A stretch of 45,871 bases of DNA from Candidatus Gygaella obscura (GCA_030765485.1 JAVCCR010000021.1:1-45871); one strand, 5' to 3'; positions 6,929 through 17,168 are shown, numbered from the stretch's first letter. Translations and numbers: made by a program. Notes: generated by a model from the letters alone, not told the origin.

Positions 6929-6991
6929 TTAAAAATCCAGCTTCTCTACCGCCTTATCCACATACTCATCTGCAAAATGCGAATAAATCAT
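6929..6991 (-). pseudogene. Remnant of a tyrosine recombinase C-terminus
   Basis: Twenty codons starting MIYSHFADEYVDKAVEKL and ending in TAA match the last helix of phage-type tyrosine recombinases, whose usual form is RYSHLs...KAVE(K/V)L with the nucleophilic Tyr before Ser-His. An in-frame stop lies eight codons upstream and the rest of the enzyme is missing; the lipoprotein gene at 7000 begins where the body should be. This would be the decayed integrase of the element bounded by the tRNA-fMet repeats. The piece is short, so I rate it as likely rather than certain. Confidence 0.55.
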
Positions 6992-6999
6992 AATAATCC

Positions 7000-7329
7000 C
7001 TATACCTCCTTATCCTTCATTATTTCTACTCTACACACCTTTCCGTCTAAGAAATAAACAGTAATTCTTTCATCTTCTGCAAAGTAATACCACCAGTTTT
7101 CTCCTCTGCCACCTTTTGAAACATGATAAGGCTCTCCAAGTATGTATTTAACATCATCCCTAGAGTCGCCCTTATAGATGACCCCATATGGCGTAGTATA
7201 CGCAGATCCACCCCAATCAAAAGGAATGGTAACCTTGGCCTGACCATAAGTAATATCATCTTGGGAAACGATTACTGAGGAGGAACAACCTAATAATAAT
7301 ACTAAAGTTAGTAGAAAAATAAATCTCAT
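7000..7329 (-). CDS. Small lipoprotein, BamE/SmpA-like fold
   Basis: This 109-residue protein has a lipobox (LLLGC, Cys15) for membrane anchoring. The mature part contains IYKGDSRDDVKYILGEP followed by WWYYF and a final strand with DGKV. That is the helix-then-sheet pattern of SmpA/OmlA/BamE-like domains (short helix ending in LGxP, aromatic strand, DGkV). True BamE belongs to the outer-membrane assembly complex, but many such domains are stand-alone. It is the first gene of the island after tRNA-fMet, driven by the promoter at 7377-7404. Confidence 0.65.
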   Translation of the reverse strand: MRFIFLLTLVLLLGCSSSVIVSQDDITYGQAKVTIPFDWGGSAYTTPYGVIYKGDSRDDVKYILGEPYHVSKGGRGENWWYYFAEDERITVYFLDGKVCRVEIMKDKEV

Positions 7330-7376
7330 ATAAACTATACGATTCTTCTGTTTTACAGTTATATATACTTAAATAT

Positions 7377-7404
7377 ATTATACACTGCTATAAACGGTAG
7401 TCAA
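7377..7404 (-). promoter_or_regulatory. Sigma70-type promoter at the island edge
   Basis: On the minus strand TTGACT, a 16-base spacer and TATAAT precede the lipoprotein gene. The surrounding bases resemble those of the promoter at 4335-4363, so both copies sit at the same place relative to the direct repeat. Confidence 0.65.
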
Positions 7405-7415
7405 TCCAATACCAT

Positions 7416-7582
7416 AGTGCCTAATTAGTGCCAACAATTGATCAAAATTGGTAGTAATTGAGCGTAATTGGTAGTAATAGCCTCATTGGCAGGGTAAACA
7501 AAAAACCCGCATATCTCGTCGATATACGGGCTTTATCTGGTTGCGGGGCTCAGATTTGAACTGAGGACCTCAAGGTTATGAG
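7416..7582. repeat. Direct repeat copy B, overlapping intact tRNA-fMet (putative att site)
   Basis: These 167 bp are near-identical to 4378-4543. The copy includes the 3' part of the functional tRNA (7538-7582), its terminator and about 80 bp downstream. Together the two copies bound a 2.9 kb segment whose tRNA-proximal side is this one, the arrangement left by site-specific insertion into a tRNA 3' end or by recombination between two such insertions. Confidence 0.85.
7495..7530 (-). terminator. Rho-independent terminator after tRNA-fMet
   Basis: A stem CCCG/CGGG plus ATATC/GATAT with one internal C-A mismatch and a five-base loop is followed on the minus strand by TTTTTTGTTT. It ends the eno-ftsB-tRNA-fMet transcript. 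Confidence 0.8.
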
Positions 7583-7614
7583 CCTTGCGAGCTACCTGGC
7601 TGCTCCACCCCGCG
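7538..7614 (-). tRNA. tRNA-fMet (CAT), initiator
   Basis: A 77-nt cloverleaf with encoded CCA. The 5' C1 faces A72, the unpaired first position that marks bacterial initiator tRNAs; the rest of the acceptor is GCGGGG/CCCCGC. Anticodon loop CTCATAA and T-loop TTCAAAT are normal. The 5' end lies one base after the ftsB stop codon, so the tRNA must be cut from the eno-ftsB messenger. It is the insertion site of the neighbouring element. Confidence 0.95.
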
Positions 7615-7615
7615 A

Positions 7616-9209
<1,594 letters not shown>

Positions 9210-9220
9210 GAGATTATAAA

Positions 9221-9249
9221 TTGACTTTTAAAATCAGCTGTGTTATTTT
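9221..9249 (+). promoter_or_regulatory. Promoter of the FtsH-like gene
   Basis: TTGACT, 17 bases, TATTTT, ending 25 bp before the ATG at 9275. It is divergent from the eno promoter with only 11 bp between the two -35 boxes. Confidence 0.7.
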
Positions 9250-9274
9250 TATAGAGTACAGAAAGGCTAAAATT

Positions 9275-10957
9275 ATGAACGAAACAACCTTAAAAAAGAT
9301 AAAGTTCTTCCTCAAGCTTTATTGGATAAGAATCCTTGTTGTATCCTTACTAAGCACTATTGCAGTACTTTTTGTTATTCTTATTTTTAACGGGCTTCGC
9401 GCCTGGAACCAGGCAGAGCCTTTTTTAAAAGAATCCCAGCTTGCGGTTGCGCCATTACAGATTTTTATGCAGATAGTCATGGGGCTTATCTTTGCCACAA
9501 CCTATGTGTATCTATTTGTATTCGTTCTTTATAGACGCGGCCAGGGATTTACCCAGGTAAAGAAAAAAGCTGTAAAAGGCTCCTCTGTCGGCATCACCTG
9601 GCGCGATGTAATCGGCATGGATGCAGCCAAAGAAGAAGCAACCGAGGTGGTACGCCTGATCAAAGACCGCGCACAACTAACGCGTATCGGCGGACAGATA
9701 TTAAAAGGAATCCTGATGATCGGACCTCCTGGATGCGGCAAGACATATCTAGCTAAGGCGATGGCAACAGAAGCTGATATGCCTTTTATTACCATGTCGG
9801 GTTCAGAATTTGTAGAGATGTTTGTCGGTGTCGGTGCAAGCCGCATCAGAAAGCTTTTTAGCCAGGCACGCAGTCTTGCAGAACTTGAAGGCGGCTGTAT
9901 TGTATTTATCGATGAGATTGATGCAGTTGGTGCTCAGCGCGCAACAGATAAGGGCCTTGGCGGACAGAGTGAATTTAATACAACCGTTAACCAGCTTCTG
10001 GTTGAAATGGACGGACTTAAGGAAAAAGAAAGCAATGTCATAGTAATCGGTGCAACCAATGCCCCAGAAGACTTTTTAGATGAAGCGCTTCTTCGTCCAG
10101 GCAGATTTGATAGAAAAATCTATGTAGGTAAACCCGGCTTAGAAGACAGAGAAAAGCTTTTTTCCTATTACCTGCATTCAATTGTTTGTGATGCCACTAT
10201 TGATGCTCAACAACTGGCCCGTAGAGCCGTTGGCAAGACTCCGGCTGATATTGCCAATATCGTAAAAGAAGCTGCTTTAATTACCATAAGGAATAAGAAA
10301 GAAAAAGTTTCCATAAAAGAAATCAGTGAGGCTATGGATAGGATTGAACTGGGTATAAAAAGTAATATCAAACTCAGTAAAAAAGAAAAAGAGCTTACTG
10401 CCTATCATGAAGCAGGCCACGCCCTAGCCACTTATTATCTGCATCCAACTGATGATGTTTTTAAAGCCTCTATTATCCCGCGTAAGTCGATTCTGGGAGC
10501 GGTATATCATACTGCACGCGAAGAGATATATTCTTCCAGCAAAGAAAGAATCCTCGCAGAAATCAAGGTTGCCTTAGGCGGTTATGCCGCTGAGAAGATA
10601 AAATTTAACACCACCTCAGACGGCGTACTCTCAGACTTTAAAAAGGCAATGTATCTGGCGCATAATATGGTCTGGAATCTCGGTATGGGTGAAAGCGGCC
10701 TGGTGGGTGCGTATGAGATGATTGATGCCGCGTCAGGCAACTGGTCAAGAGCAAAAACAGGTTCGTTTATCTCAGAACAGTTAAAACAACAGCTTAATAC
10801 TGAAACCCAAAACATCCTGCAAAAATGCCTGGGTGATGTAACTGAACTTTTCCAAAGACAAAGAGAAATGCTGGATAAACTCGCTCAGGAATTAATCCGC
10901 AAAGAAGAGCTTGATTACGACGATATAATCGCTGTCTTTAACGAAGCAAAAAAATAA
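9275..10957 (+). CDS. ftsH: FtsH-family AAA+ zinc metalloprotease (paralogue)
   Basis: A 560-residue membrane protease that unfolds and degrades membrane and cytosolic substrates. From ATG 9275: two N-terminal membrane helices (about 17-38 and 62-86), Walker A GPPGCGKT (150-157), pore loop FVGVG, Walker B IVFIDEID (209-216), arginine-finger block LRPGRFDR, and zinc site HEAGH (378-382). The usual GAxNDL that supplies the third zinc ligand is here SDGVLSDF, still with an Asp. The segment between the two helices is shorter than in classical FtsH. I reject the earlier frame opening at 9221 because it lies in the -35 box. A lipoprotein gene follows two bases later, so the pair is an operon. It may be a second FtsH with a special substrate. 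Confidence 0.88.
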   Translation: MNETTLKKIKFFLKLYWIRILVVSLLSTIAVLFVILIFNGLRAWNQAEPFLKESQLAVAPLQIFMQIVMGLIFATTYVYLFVFVLYRRGQGFTQVKKKAVKGSSVGITWRDVIGMDAAKEEATEVVRLIKDRAQLTRIGGQILKGILMIGPPGCGKTYLAKAMATEADMPFITMSGSEFVEMFVGVGASRIRKLFSQARSLAELEGGCIVFIDEIDAVGAQRATDKGLGGQSEFNTTVNQLLVEMDGLKEKESNVIVIGATNAPEDFLDEALLRPGRFDRKIYVGKPGLEDREKLFSYYLHSIVCDATIDAQQLARRAVGKTPADIANIVKEAALITIRNKKEKVSIKEISEAMDRIELGIKSNIKLSKKEKELTAYHEAGHALATYYLHPTDDVFKASIIPRKSILGAVYHTAREEIYSSSKERILAEIKVALGGYAAEKIKFNTTSDGVLSDFKKAMYLAHNMVWNLGMGESGLVGAYEMIDAASGNWSRAKTGSFISEQLKQQLNTETQNILQKCLGDVTELFQRQREMLDKLAQELIRKEELDYDDIIAVFNEAKK

Positions 10958-10959
10958 TA

Positions 10960-11805
10960 ATGAAAAGGAATTTATTATTTTTTGCTTTTACCCTATGGAG
11001 CTGTTTTTTATTATCAAGCTGCGCTCAACCTGAACATCGCTACAACATTCAAGAGCTTATACATGAGATAGATGCAAGCCTTGAAAAAGAAGAAATTGAC
11101 GCTACAATCAAGTTAATCGACAATACCCTCTATGTTTATGTCCCGGTTGAAAAACTGTTTGTTGAAACCGATAAAACAAAATCCAACTTCATAAACTTTT
11201 CCGTTAATTATTTAAACGGTGCTTATAAAAATAAGGTTTTTTACTACAACTTCTCCATCAAAAAACTTCCCGAAAAGAGAAAAAATACACACAACCTCTC
11301 CTTCGATGAAACTACCCGTAAAATCGCTCAAAAGGTGCAGTATGCGGTAACGAATAAATACATGAATTCAGATACTGAGATTGAATTTATCGTCGAATCA
11401 TATGCCGATATAAATCAAGGTTATATATTCAGCTACATCACCTACCATAAAGATTTAGAAAAATACTTTTGCGGGGCTCTGCCTTATGAGGAATATTCAA
11501 AACGGATTGTTCAGGATTATATCCAGTCGGAAATATTAATAAACAATAAAAACGCTGTCGGTTTGGAATTTGAAGGCGTAACTAAGGAGACATTTTTATC
11601 AAAACAGATAACCCAAAGAATCAATAACTACTTCTCAAGAGAAATCCCCCCTAATACCTCAATAAAAGATACAATCACCAACATCATAAAACATACCTTA
11701 AAATACTACCAATTCAATGATTATCTTTTAGTCCAACTTGAGGATTTATACAAGGAAAAACTAGACGTATTCTCAAAAACTGAAATCGAAGACTTCCGGC
11801 TTTAA
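10960..11805 (+). CDS. Lipoprotein of unknown function, co-transcribed with ftsH-like gene
   Basis: The 281-residue protein has a signal peptide with lipobox LLSSC (Cys21). The mature chain is highly charged and mixed alpha/beta, with NIQELIHEIDASLEKEE near the start; I see no known domain. It starts two bases after the stop of the FtsH-like protease and has no promoter of its own, so it could be a periplasmic partner or modulator of that protease. Its last four bases overlap the end of convergent purN; no terminator is visible between them. Confidence 0.65.
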   Translation: MKRNLLFFAFTLWSCFLLSSCAQPEHRYNIQELIHEIDASLEKEEIDATIKLIDNTLYVYVPVEKLFVETDKTKSNFINFSVNYLNGAYKNKVFYYNFSIKKLPEKRKNTHNLSFDETTRKIAQKVQYAVTNKYMNSDTEIEFIVESYADINQGYIFSYITYHKDLEKYFCGALPYEEYSKRIVQDYIQSEILINNKNAVGLEFEGVTKETFLSKQITQRINNYFSREIPPNTSIKDTITNIIKHTLKYYQFNDYLLVQLEDLYKEKLDVFSKTEIEDFRL

Positions 11806-12398
11806 ATAACCCTTCTCCCCTTTAATCTTGCCTTTGATTTTAAAACTAGATTGATTGCTGCAGGATAAATCTGGTATTCTAATTTATGGATTTTTGCCTC
11901 TAATGATTTTAAGGTATCCTTTTTTACAATAGGTACAATAGCCTGAGCAATTATCGGACCGTGGTCGGTCTTCTCATCCACAAAATGCACTGTCACTCCA
12001 GTATATTTTACACCATAGATAAAGGCATCTTTGATTGCATGCGCCCCCTTAAAAGCAGGCAGTAATGCTGGATGGATATTCAGGATTTTATTCCTGTATT
12101 TTTTTACAAAATTGCTACTTAATATCCTCATAAAACCTGCTAAAACTATCAGGTCTATTTTATTTTCCTTTAGTACCGCTATAATAGCATTTTCAAAATT
12201 TGCCCTTGATGAAAAAAGCCTTCTCTCTATTAAAACTGACTTTACTTTTTCTTTCTTTGCCCTTTTTAAAACAAAGGCATTGAGCTTATCACAGACAAGT
12301 AGCTTTAAATTGGCTTTTATTTTTTTGTCCTTTATTGCCCTTTTAATAGCAGCAAAATTGCTGCCATTACCTGAAGCTAAGATAGCTATATTTTTCAT
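11802..12398 (-). CDS. purN: Phosphoribosylglycinamide formyltransferase
   Basis: PurN transfers a formyl group from 10-formyl-THF to GAR in purine synthesis. The glycine-rich start ILASGNGSNFAAI is the phosphate loop. Asn107, His109 and Asp145 (in NIHPALLPAFKG and DEKTDHGP) are the catalytic triad equivalent to E. coli N106/H108/D144. I use ATG 12398, which overlaps the rnfB stop (ATGA); an upstream extension of 19 codons lies wholly inside rnfB. The C-terminus is slightly shorter than E. coli PurN. Being last in an rnf operon is unusual company. Confidence 0.92.
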   Translation of the reverse strand: MKNIAILASGNGSNFAAIKRAIKDKKIKANLKLLVCDKLNAFVLKRAKKEKVKSVLIERRLFSSRANFENAIIAVLKENKIDLIVLAGFMRILSSNFVKKYRNKILNIHPALLPAFKGAHAIKDAFIYGVKYTGVTVHFVDEKTDHGPIIAQAIVPIVKKDTLKSLEAKIHKLEYQIYPAAINLVLKSKARLKGRRVI

Positions 12399-13183
12399 AA
12401 TTTTTTTATTACCTTTACCGGGCACTCCTTTATACACTCTCCGCAAAGCGTACATTTATTATAGTCTATTACGGCAAGATTATCAATTACATGTATAGCA
12501 TCATACTTACACACCCGCTCGCAGATCTTACAGGCAATACAGCCCTTATTGCATACATCCTTAACCTGCTTACCAGCATAATGAGAACTACAGGCAATAT
12601 ATATAGGTTTATCTTCTGGGACAAACTTAAACAAATCCTTAGGGCAGGCCTCCAAACACTTACTGCAGGCTTTGCATTTAGCTATATCTATCTTAGGAAG
12701 CCCTGTTTCCTGCATGGTTATACCATTAAAAGAACACATATCTGCACAAGTACCAAAACCTATACAACCAAAAACACACTCCTTAGGCCCTAAATGAAGT
12801 AGGTTCGCAGCCAGACAATCTTTGCTACCGTTATATTCATATTTAAACCTTACTGTATCTTTATCTCCCGAACAACATAAAACCGCTATTTTTTTAACAC
12901 TTTCCTTTCTGTCAATACCTAGCATTGAAGCGATTTCCTTAGCTGCTGATTCATTTAACACGCTGCAGCGGTTTATAGTAGTCTCTGCGCCGATTAAAGC
13001 CTGAGCAAAACCAGCACAGCCTGCATAACCGCATACCCCGCAGTTAAGTTGAGGAAGCAAAGCAAAAACCTGTTCTAGTCTTGGATCTTTAGCTACGCGC
13101 AGCTTTTTAGAAGCCAAAGCAAGACCGGCGCCAAAAATAACACCCATACTAGCCATAGTTATAATTGAAGGTAATAAACTCAT
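12395..13183 (-). CDS. rnfB: Rnf complex subunit RnfB
   Basis: RnfB passes electrons from reduced ferredoxin into the membrane Rnf complex. This 262-residue form has an N-terminal membrane helix (about 4-24), the four-Cys cluster site C48-C51-C56-C73 in LNCGVCGYAGC, then further cysteine-rich ferredoxin domains: CSFNG region, CKACSKCLEACP, CIACKICERVC and CTLCGECIKECP. The mature order and length are normal. It closes the rnf block and overlaps purN by four bases. Confidence 0.95.
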   Translation of the reverse strand: MSLLPSIITMASMGVIFGAGLALASKKLRVAKDPRLEQVFALLPQLNCGVCGYAGCAGFAQALIGAETTINRCSVLNESAAKEIASMLGIDRKESVKKIAVLCCSGDKDTVRFKYEYNGSKDCLAANLLHLGPKECVFGCIGFGTCADMCSFNGITMQETGLPKIDIAKCKACSKCLEACPKDLFKFVPEDKPIYIACSSHYAGKQVKDVCNKGCIACKICERVCKYDAIHVIDNLAVIDYNKCTLCGECIKECPVKVIKKL

Positions 13184-13185
13184 AT

Positions 13186-13794
13186 CTAAAATTTAAACCC
13201 GCTAAAACCCATAAAGGCAAGACTCATTAACGAAGCTACGATAAAAGCAATCGGAATACCTTTCATGCTTTCGGGGACATCACTTAATTCCAAACGCTCC
13301 CTGATTCCAGACATCAACAAAAGAGCAAGCAAAAACCCTACTCCGGCAAAAAATGCCTGGGCAACTGAATAAATAAAGCTTCCCGTAACGGCTTTCCCAT
13401 CAAGGAAAAAACTATTAATATTTAATAGTGTCACACCAAACACCGCACAGTTGGTAGTAATTAAAGGCAAATAAATCCCTAGATTTCTATAGAGTACGGG
13501 AGAAACTTTCTTAATCAACATTTCAATAAACTGCACGAATGTAGCAATTACTAGAATAAAGGTTATGGTTTTTAAATAAACAATATTAAAAGGAATTAAA
13601 ATATAATTATATAAGGCCCAGGTAATAGCGGATGAAAAAGTCATTACAAATATTACCGCAAAACCCATAGAGACAGCTGACTTGGTCTTTTTGGATACGC
13701 CCATAAATGGACAAAGACCTAAGAATTTTGAAAGAATAAAATTATTTATAAAAACCATACTTATTGCAATTGTAATAAGTCGAGAAAGTTCCAT
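13186..13794 (-). CDS. rnfA: Rnf complex subunit RnfA
   Basis: An integral membrane subunit of 202 residues with about six helices. The [16 protein letters not shown] segment near residues 18-36 holds the conserved Cys that, with its RnfE counterpart, binds an intramembrane iron-sulfur cluster. TTNCAVFG near residue 115 is the second Cys-bearing loop. It sits two bases from both rnfB and rnfE. RnfA and RnfE are inverted homologues forming the membrane electron path. Confidence 0.95.
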   Translation of the reverse strand: MELSRLITIAISMVFINNFILSKFLGLCPFMGVSKKTKSAVSMGFAVIFVMTFSSAITWALYNYILIPFNIVYLKTITFILVIATFVQFIEMLIKKVSPVLYRNLGIYLPLITTNCAVFGVTLLNINSFFLDGKAVTGSFIYSVAQAFFAGVGFLLALLLMSGIRERLELSDVPESMKGIPIAFIVASLMSLAFMGFSGFKF

Positions 13795-13795
13795 A

Positions 13796-14419
13796 TCAGC
13801 TAGAACATCCTTTCTTTAAAGCGGATTTACCCTTTTTTATTCTCATCAGATTAATCAAAGCAATCAAAAGCCCTAAGGTGAGTAATGCCCCTGGTGCAAG
13901 TACCATAACAGTCATTGGATTAATACCAGAAATTAATTTTACCTCGAATATGCTGGCTGCTCCTAGAAATTCTCTGACTAAGGCAACCGCACATATGGCA
14001 ATAGTAAAACCTATACCCATACCAAGACCGTCAATAAAAGAATAGAGGATATTGTTTTTAGAGGCGAAGGTTTCAGCGCGCGCTAGAATCATACAGTTTA
14101 CCACAATCAAAGGAACAAATATCCCCAATGACTTATTCAGCGCAGGAAAATAAGCCTTCATAAGCATATCGCAGATAGTTACAAAAGTAGCAATAATCAC
14201 AATAAACGCCGGAAGCCTAACCCGATCAGGAATTATCTTACGGGTAAGAGAAATAATCGTATTAGAACAAACCAAAACAAAAGTAGCGGCTAAACCCATT
14301 CCCAAGGCATTCACCAGACTTGTAGAAACCGCCAGTGCCGGGCAAAGCCCTAATACAAGACGAAAGATTGGATTTTCACTAGCTATGCCTTTGGTAAATT
14401 CTTTTAATATCTTTTTCAT
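13796..14419 (-). CDS. rnfE: Rnf complex subunit RnfE
   Basis: Membrane subunit with about six helices. From ATG 14419 (207 residues) it begins [11 protein letters not shown], the usual RnfE start; an ATG at 14440 adds seven residues that overlap rnfD and was not chosen. [17 protein letters not shown] and [11 protein letters not shown] contain the cluster-binding cysteines that mirror those in RnfA. The tail LKKGCSS is short. The gene lies one base beyond the rnfD stop. Confidence 0.93.
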   Translation of the reverse strand: MKKILKEFTKGIASENPIFRLVLGLCPALAVSTSLVNALGMGLAATFVLVCSNTIISLTRKIIPDRVRLPAFIVIIATFVTICDMLMKAYFPALNKSLGIFVPLIVVNCMILARAETFASKNNILYSFIDGLGMGIGFTIAICAVALVREFLGAASIFEVKLISGINPMTVMVLAPGALLTLGLLIALINLMRIKKGKSALKKGCSS

Positions 14420-14420
14420 T

Positions 14421-15380
14421 TTACTTTTTTGTTTTACCATATATATGCGGCCTGATATGACGGTCTATTAAAGGCGCGGCTGCATTCATTATCAAAATTG
14501 AATAGGATACTCCTTCAGGATAACCGGTAAATTTTCTAATAATAAAAGTCAGCAGACCGCAGCCAATACCAAAAATAATCTGGCCGTTTTTAGAAACCGG
14601 GCTGGTTACATAATCAGTTGCCATAAAAAATGCCCCCAGAATTAACCCGCCGGAAAGTATGCTAAAAAGAAAATCTCCTTTAAAAATACCGCTATAACCG
14701 AATACCCAGCTAAACAGGCCGGTTGTCAAAATAAAACTAAATGGAATATAGATTTTTATAATGCCTTTAGCAATTAGAAATACTGCACCTAATAAAAGGG
14801 CAATAATACAAACCTCACCCAGACAACCTCCACGGTTACCTAAAAGTAAATCAATATAGCTTAAATTAAGCTCTGAGAGCTTTGTAACCTTAGCTTCATT
14901 AAACATCATCAATGGCGTTGCCTTAGTAATACTATCAACAGCAAAAGGTTTTATGAAGCTGGTCATCTGCTGCGGCCAGCTGGCCAAAAGAAATGCCCGG
15001 GCAGCTAAGGCAGGGTTAAAGATATTCCTGCCTAACCCGCCAAAGGCAAGCTTGCATATTGCTATAGCAAAAATAGATCCCACTAAAGGAATCCACAACG
15101 GAATATTTGCCGGTAGGTTATAGGCTAATAAAAGTCCAGTCAAGACAGCTGAACCATCCTTGATTGCAACAGGCCTATTGACCATGCGCTGTAATAAACC
15201 TTCGGTGGCCACGCAGGTCAAAACGCAGACTACCATAACCTTTAGACTAGCTATACCGAATATAAATACGCTTGCTGCGCCTGCAGGGATAAGCGCAAAA
15301 AACACCGCCCAAATAACGCTTCGTGTGCGTTTATTAGAGTGTATATGCGGTGAACTTTGAACAAAAAGTTTATCTTGCAT
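14421..15380 (-). CDS. rnfD: Rnf complex subunit RnfD
   Basis: A 319-residue membrane subunit with covalent FMN. The flavin-accepting threonine is Thr155 in SITKATPLMM, and DGSAVLTGLLLAYNLP and GGLGRNIFNPALAARAF are family landmarks. RnfD forms part of the ion channel. Its first 11 bases overlap the end of rnfG, indicating translational coupling. Here rnfG comes before rnfD, the reverse of the common CDGEAB order. Confidence 0.95.
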   Translation of the reverse strand: MQDKLFVQSSPHIHSNKRTRSVIWAVFFALIPAGAASVFIFGIASLKVMVVCVLTCVATEGLLQRMVNRPVAIKDGSAVLTGLLLAYNLPANIPLWIPLVGSIFAIAICKLAFGGLGRNIFNPALAARAFLLASWPQQMTSFIKPFAVDSITKATPLMMFNEAKVTKLSELNLSYIDLLLGNRGGCLGEVCIIALLLGAVFLIAKGIIKIYIPFSFILTTGLFSWVFGYSGIFKGDFLFSILSGGLILGAFFMATDYVTSPVSKNGQIIFGIGCGLLTFIIRKFTGYPEGVSYSILIMNAAAPLIDRHIRPHIYGKTKK

Positions 15381-15897
15381 TGTTTAATTCCCTTAAATAA
15401 TCTTTAAATTCTTCTAACGTATTATCCACAGAATCAATCACTGCCTTAGAAGATATAGTAGCTCCGGTAATAGCATCTAATTTGCTCAATTGGCTTAATT
15501 TTTTATTGCTGAATTGATCCAAAAATCTTTTTTCTTCTATGCGGTTTCCCAAACCAGGAGTCTCTGACTGTGAAAGTATTTTTACATTGACAGTATCTAA
15601 ATTAGTATCTACTCCGGTTAAAATCTCAATATCTGATGCATATCCCTTCTTAGATGATTTTAGCACAAATCCAATAATCTTTTTATCTTTTAACCCAACA
15701 TAATAATCAAAATCTTTTTCCTCTGTTTTTTTAAATTCACTGGCCTCAGGCAAAACACTAACTAAAGCCTCCTGCTCTGCTTTTATCTTTTGCTGCTTGA
15801 TTTTTGGCTGGGTAAATAAATTTACAATGCTTAATAATGAACCGGTAATCAAACAAATCAGACCCAACACGAATGAAAACCTAATAAATTCTTTCAC
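15370..15897 (-). CDS. rnfG: Rnf complex subunit RnfG
   Basis: This subunit has one N-terminal membrane helix (about 7-28) and a periplasmic FMN-binding domain. The covalent FMN threonine is Thr147 in AITGATISSKAV, and ETPGLGNRI is the other conserved block. It is 175 residues long, at the short end for the family. It overlaps rnfC by four bases and rnfD by eleven. The periplasmic flavin receives electrons from the RnfD side during ion pumping. Confidence 0.94.
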   Translation of the reverse strand: MKEFIRFSFVLGLICLITGSLLSIVNLFTQPKIKQQKIKAEQEALVSVLPEASEFKKTEEKDFDYYVGLKDKKIIGFVLKSSKKGYASDIEILTGVDTNLDTVNVKILSQSETPGLGNRIEEKRFLDQFSNKKLSQLSKLDAITGATISSKAVIDSVDNTLEEFKDYLRELNNAR

Positions 15898-17168
15898 CTA
15901 GGCATCCTTTTTTTTGCAACTTTGATAGATTCAACCAAATTAATTCCTTGCGGACAAGAGTAATTACACAGGCCGCATTCCATACAATCAAGATAACCAT
16001 AAAGCTTAGCTAAAGGCCAATCTTGTTTATCAGCATGCAATTTTATAAAACAAGGCATGAGCCCTAACGGACAATATTCTACGCAGTTGCCACATCTGAT
16101 ACATACAGGGTCATCTTCTTTTTTTTCAACAGATGAAAAAAATAAAACAGCATTGGTGCTTTTTATAACCGGGGTATCCATATCAAATTGCGCCAAACCC
16201 ATCATCGGACCGCCGAAAATAATCCGTTTGGGGAATTGCTTAAAGTTATTGCAAGATTCTACCAAATCCTTAACTGGCGTACCGATAGGAACAACTACAT
16301 TCTTAGGAGTTCTTATACACTCACCCGCTACCGTAACCACCCTTTCAATCAAGGGTTTGCTCAAATAAATTGCTTCATATACGGCAAAAACAGTTGCGAT
16401 ATTTTGAACAACCACGCCGATATCGAAAGGAAGTTTGCCTTGAGGAATCTCTTTGTTTAAAATATTTTTTATAAGCTGCTTTTCACCACCCTGGGGATAA
16501 GCCGACTTCAACACTTTTATCTTATAATCAGGTTTTAATTTGGCCTTTTTAAAGATTTCAATTACCAGCGGCTTATTATCTTCAATAGCGATAAATACAT
16601 TTTTTACGCTTAGACAGCGCTGCGCAAGCTCAACGCCTTTAATAATCTCATCTGCCTTCTCCAGCATAAGCCTGTAGTCAGAGGTGATAAAAGGCTCACA
16701 TTCGGCTGCATTTATTATCAAAGTATCTACCTTAACAGGAGGGTTTAATTTTAGATGCGTAGGAAAGCTCGCCCCTCCTAAACCAACTATACCGCAAGCA
16801 AAGATTATTTCACGTATTTGCTCAACAGATAAACTATTTATCTCTTCAATAGTCCTAGCCTGAAAACAACAGCTGTCTTTAAAGTCATTTTCGATTATAA
16901 CCGTATTGGCAAGTCCAATTACAGGGTGGGGATGTTTTTTAATAGCTACAACCTTACCAGAGACGCTACTATGCACTGGGCTATATACCTGGGCATGAGC
17001 CTGGGCCAGTCTTTGTCCCTTTAATACACTATCACCTACATGAACCAAAATCACATCGCAAGATTTACCTACATGCTGCAATAAAGGAATATAAAGATAC
17101 TTGCCTCTTTTAAACGATTCAATCGCCGAATCTTTGGTAGCTTCTTTGCTATCCTTTAAATGGATCAT
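15894..17168 (-). CDS. rnfC: Rnf complex subunit RnfC
   Basis: A 424-residue peripheral subunit that holds the NADH/FMN site and two [4Fe-4S] clusters. A biotinyl-like barrel start (VGDSVLKGQRLAQAHA) is followed by GLGGASFPTHLKL with the nucleotide-binding glycines, and a C-terminal ferredoxin pair: CIRCGNCVEYCPLGLMPC and CMECGLCNYSCPQG. It is the first rnf gene. Its start lies inside the last 20 bases of the MFS gene, so rnf expression may depend on transcription from the tRNA/MFS promoter region. I see no separate promoter directly upstream. Confidence 0.95.
   Translation of the reverse strand: MIHLKDSKEATKDSAIESFKRGKYLYIPLLQHVGKSCDVILVHVGDSVLKGQRLAQAHAQVYSPVHSSVSGKVVAIKKHPHPVIGLANTVIIENDFKDSCCFQARTIEEINSLSVEQIREIIFACGIVGLGGASFPTHLKLNPPVKVDTLIINAAECEPFITSDYRLMLEKADEIIKGVELAQRCLSVKNVFIAIEDNKPLVIEIFKKAKLKPDYKIKVLKSAYPQGGEKQLIKNILNKEIPQGKLPFDIGVVVQNIATVFAVYEAIYLSKPLIERVVTVAGECIRTPKNVVVPIGTPVKDLVESCNNFKQFPKRIIFGGPMMGLAQFDMDTPVIKSTNAVLFFSSVEKKEDDPVCIRCGNCVEYCPLGLMPCFIKLHADKQDWPLAKLYGYLDCMECGLCNYSCPQGINLVESIKVAKKRMPR

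Noticed and set aside
9529-9846. Antisense open frames inside ftsH, rnfC, cysK, gspE and similar
   Set aside because: They are shadows of strongly conserved genes and have no ribosome sites or recognisable products.
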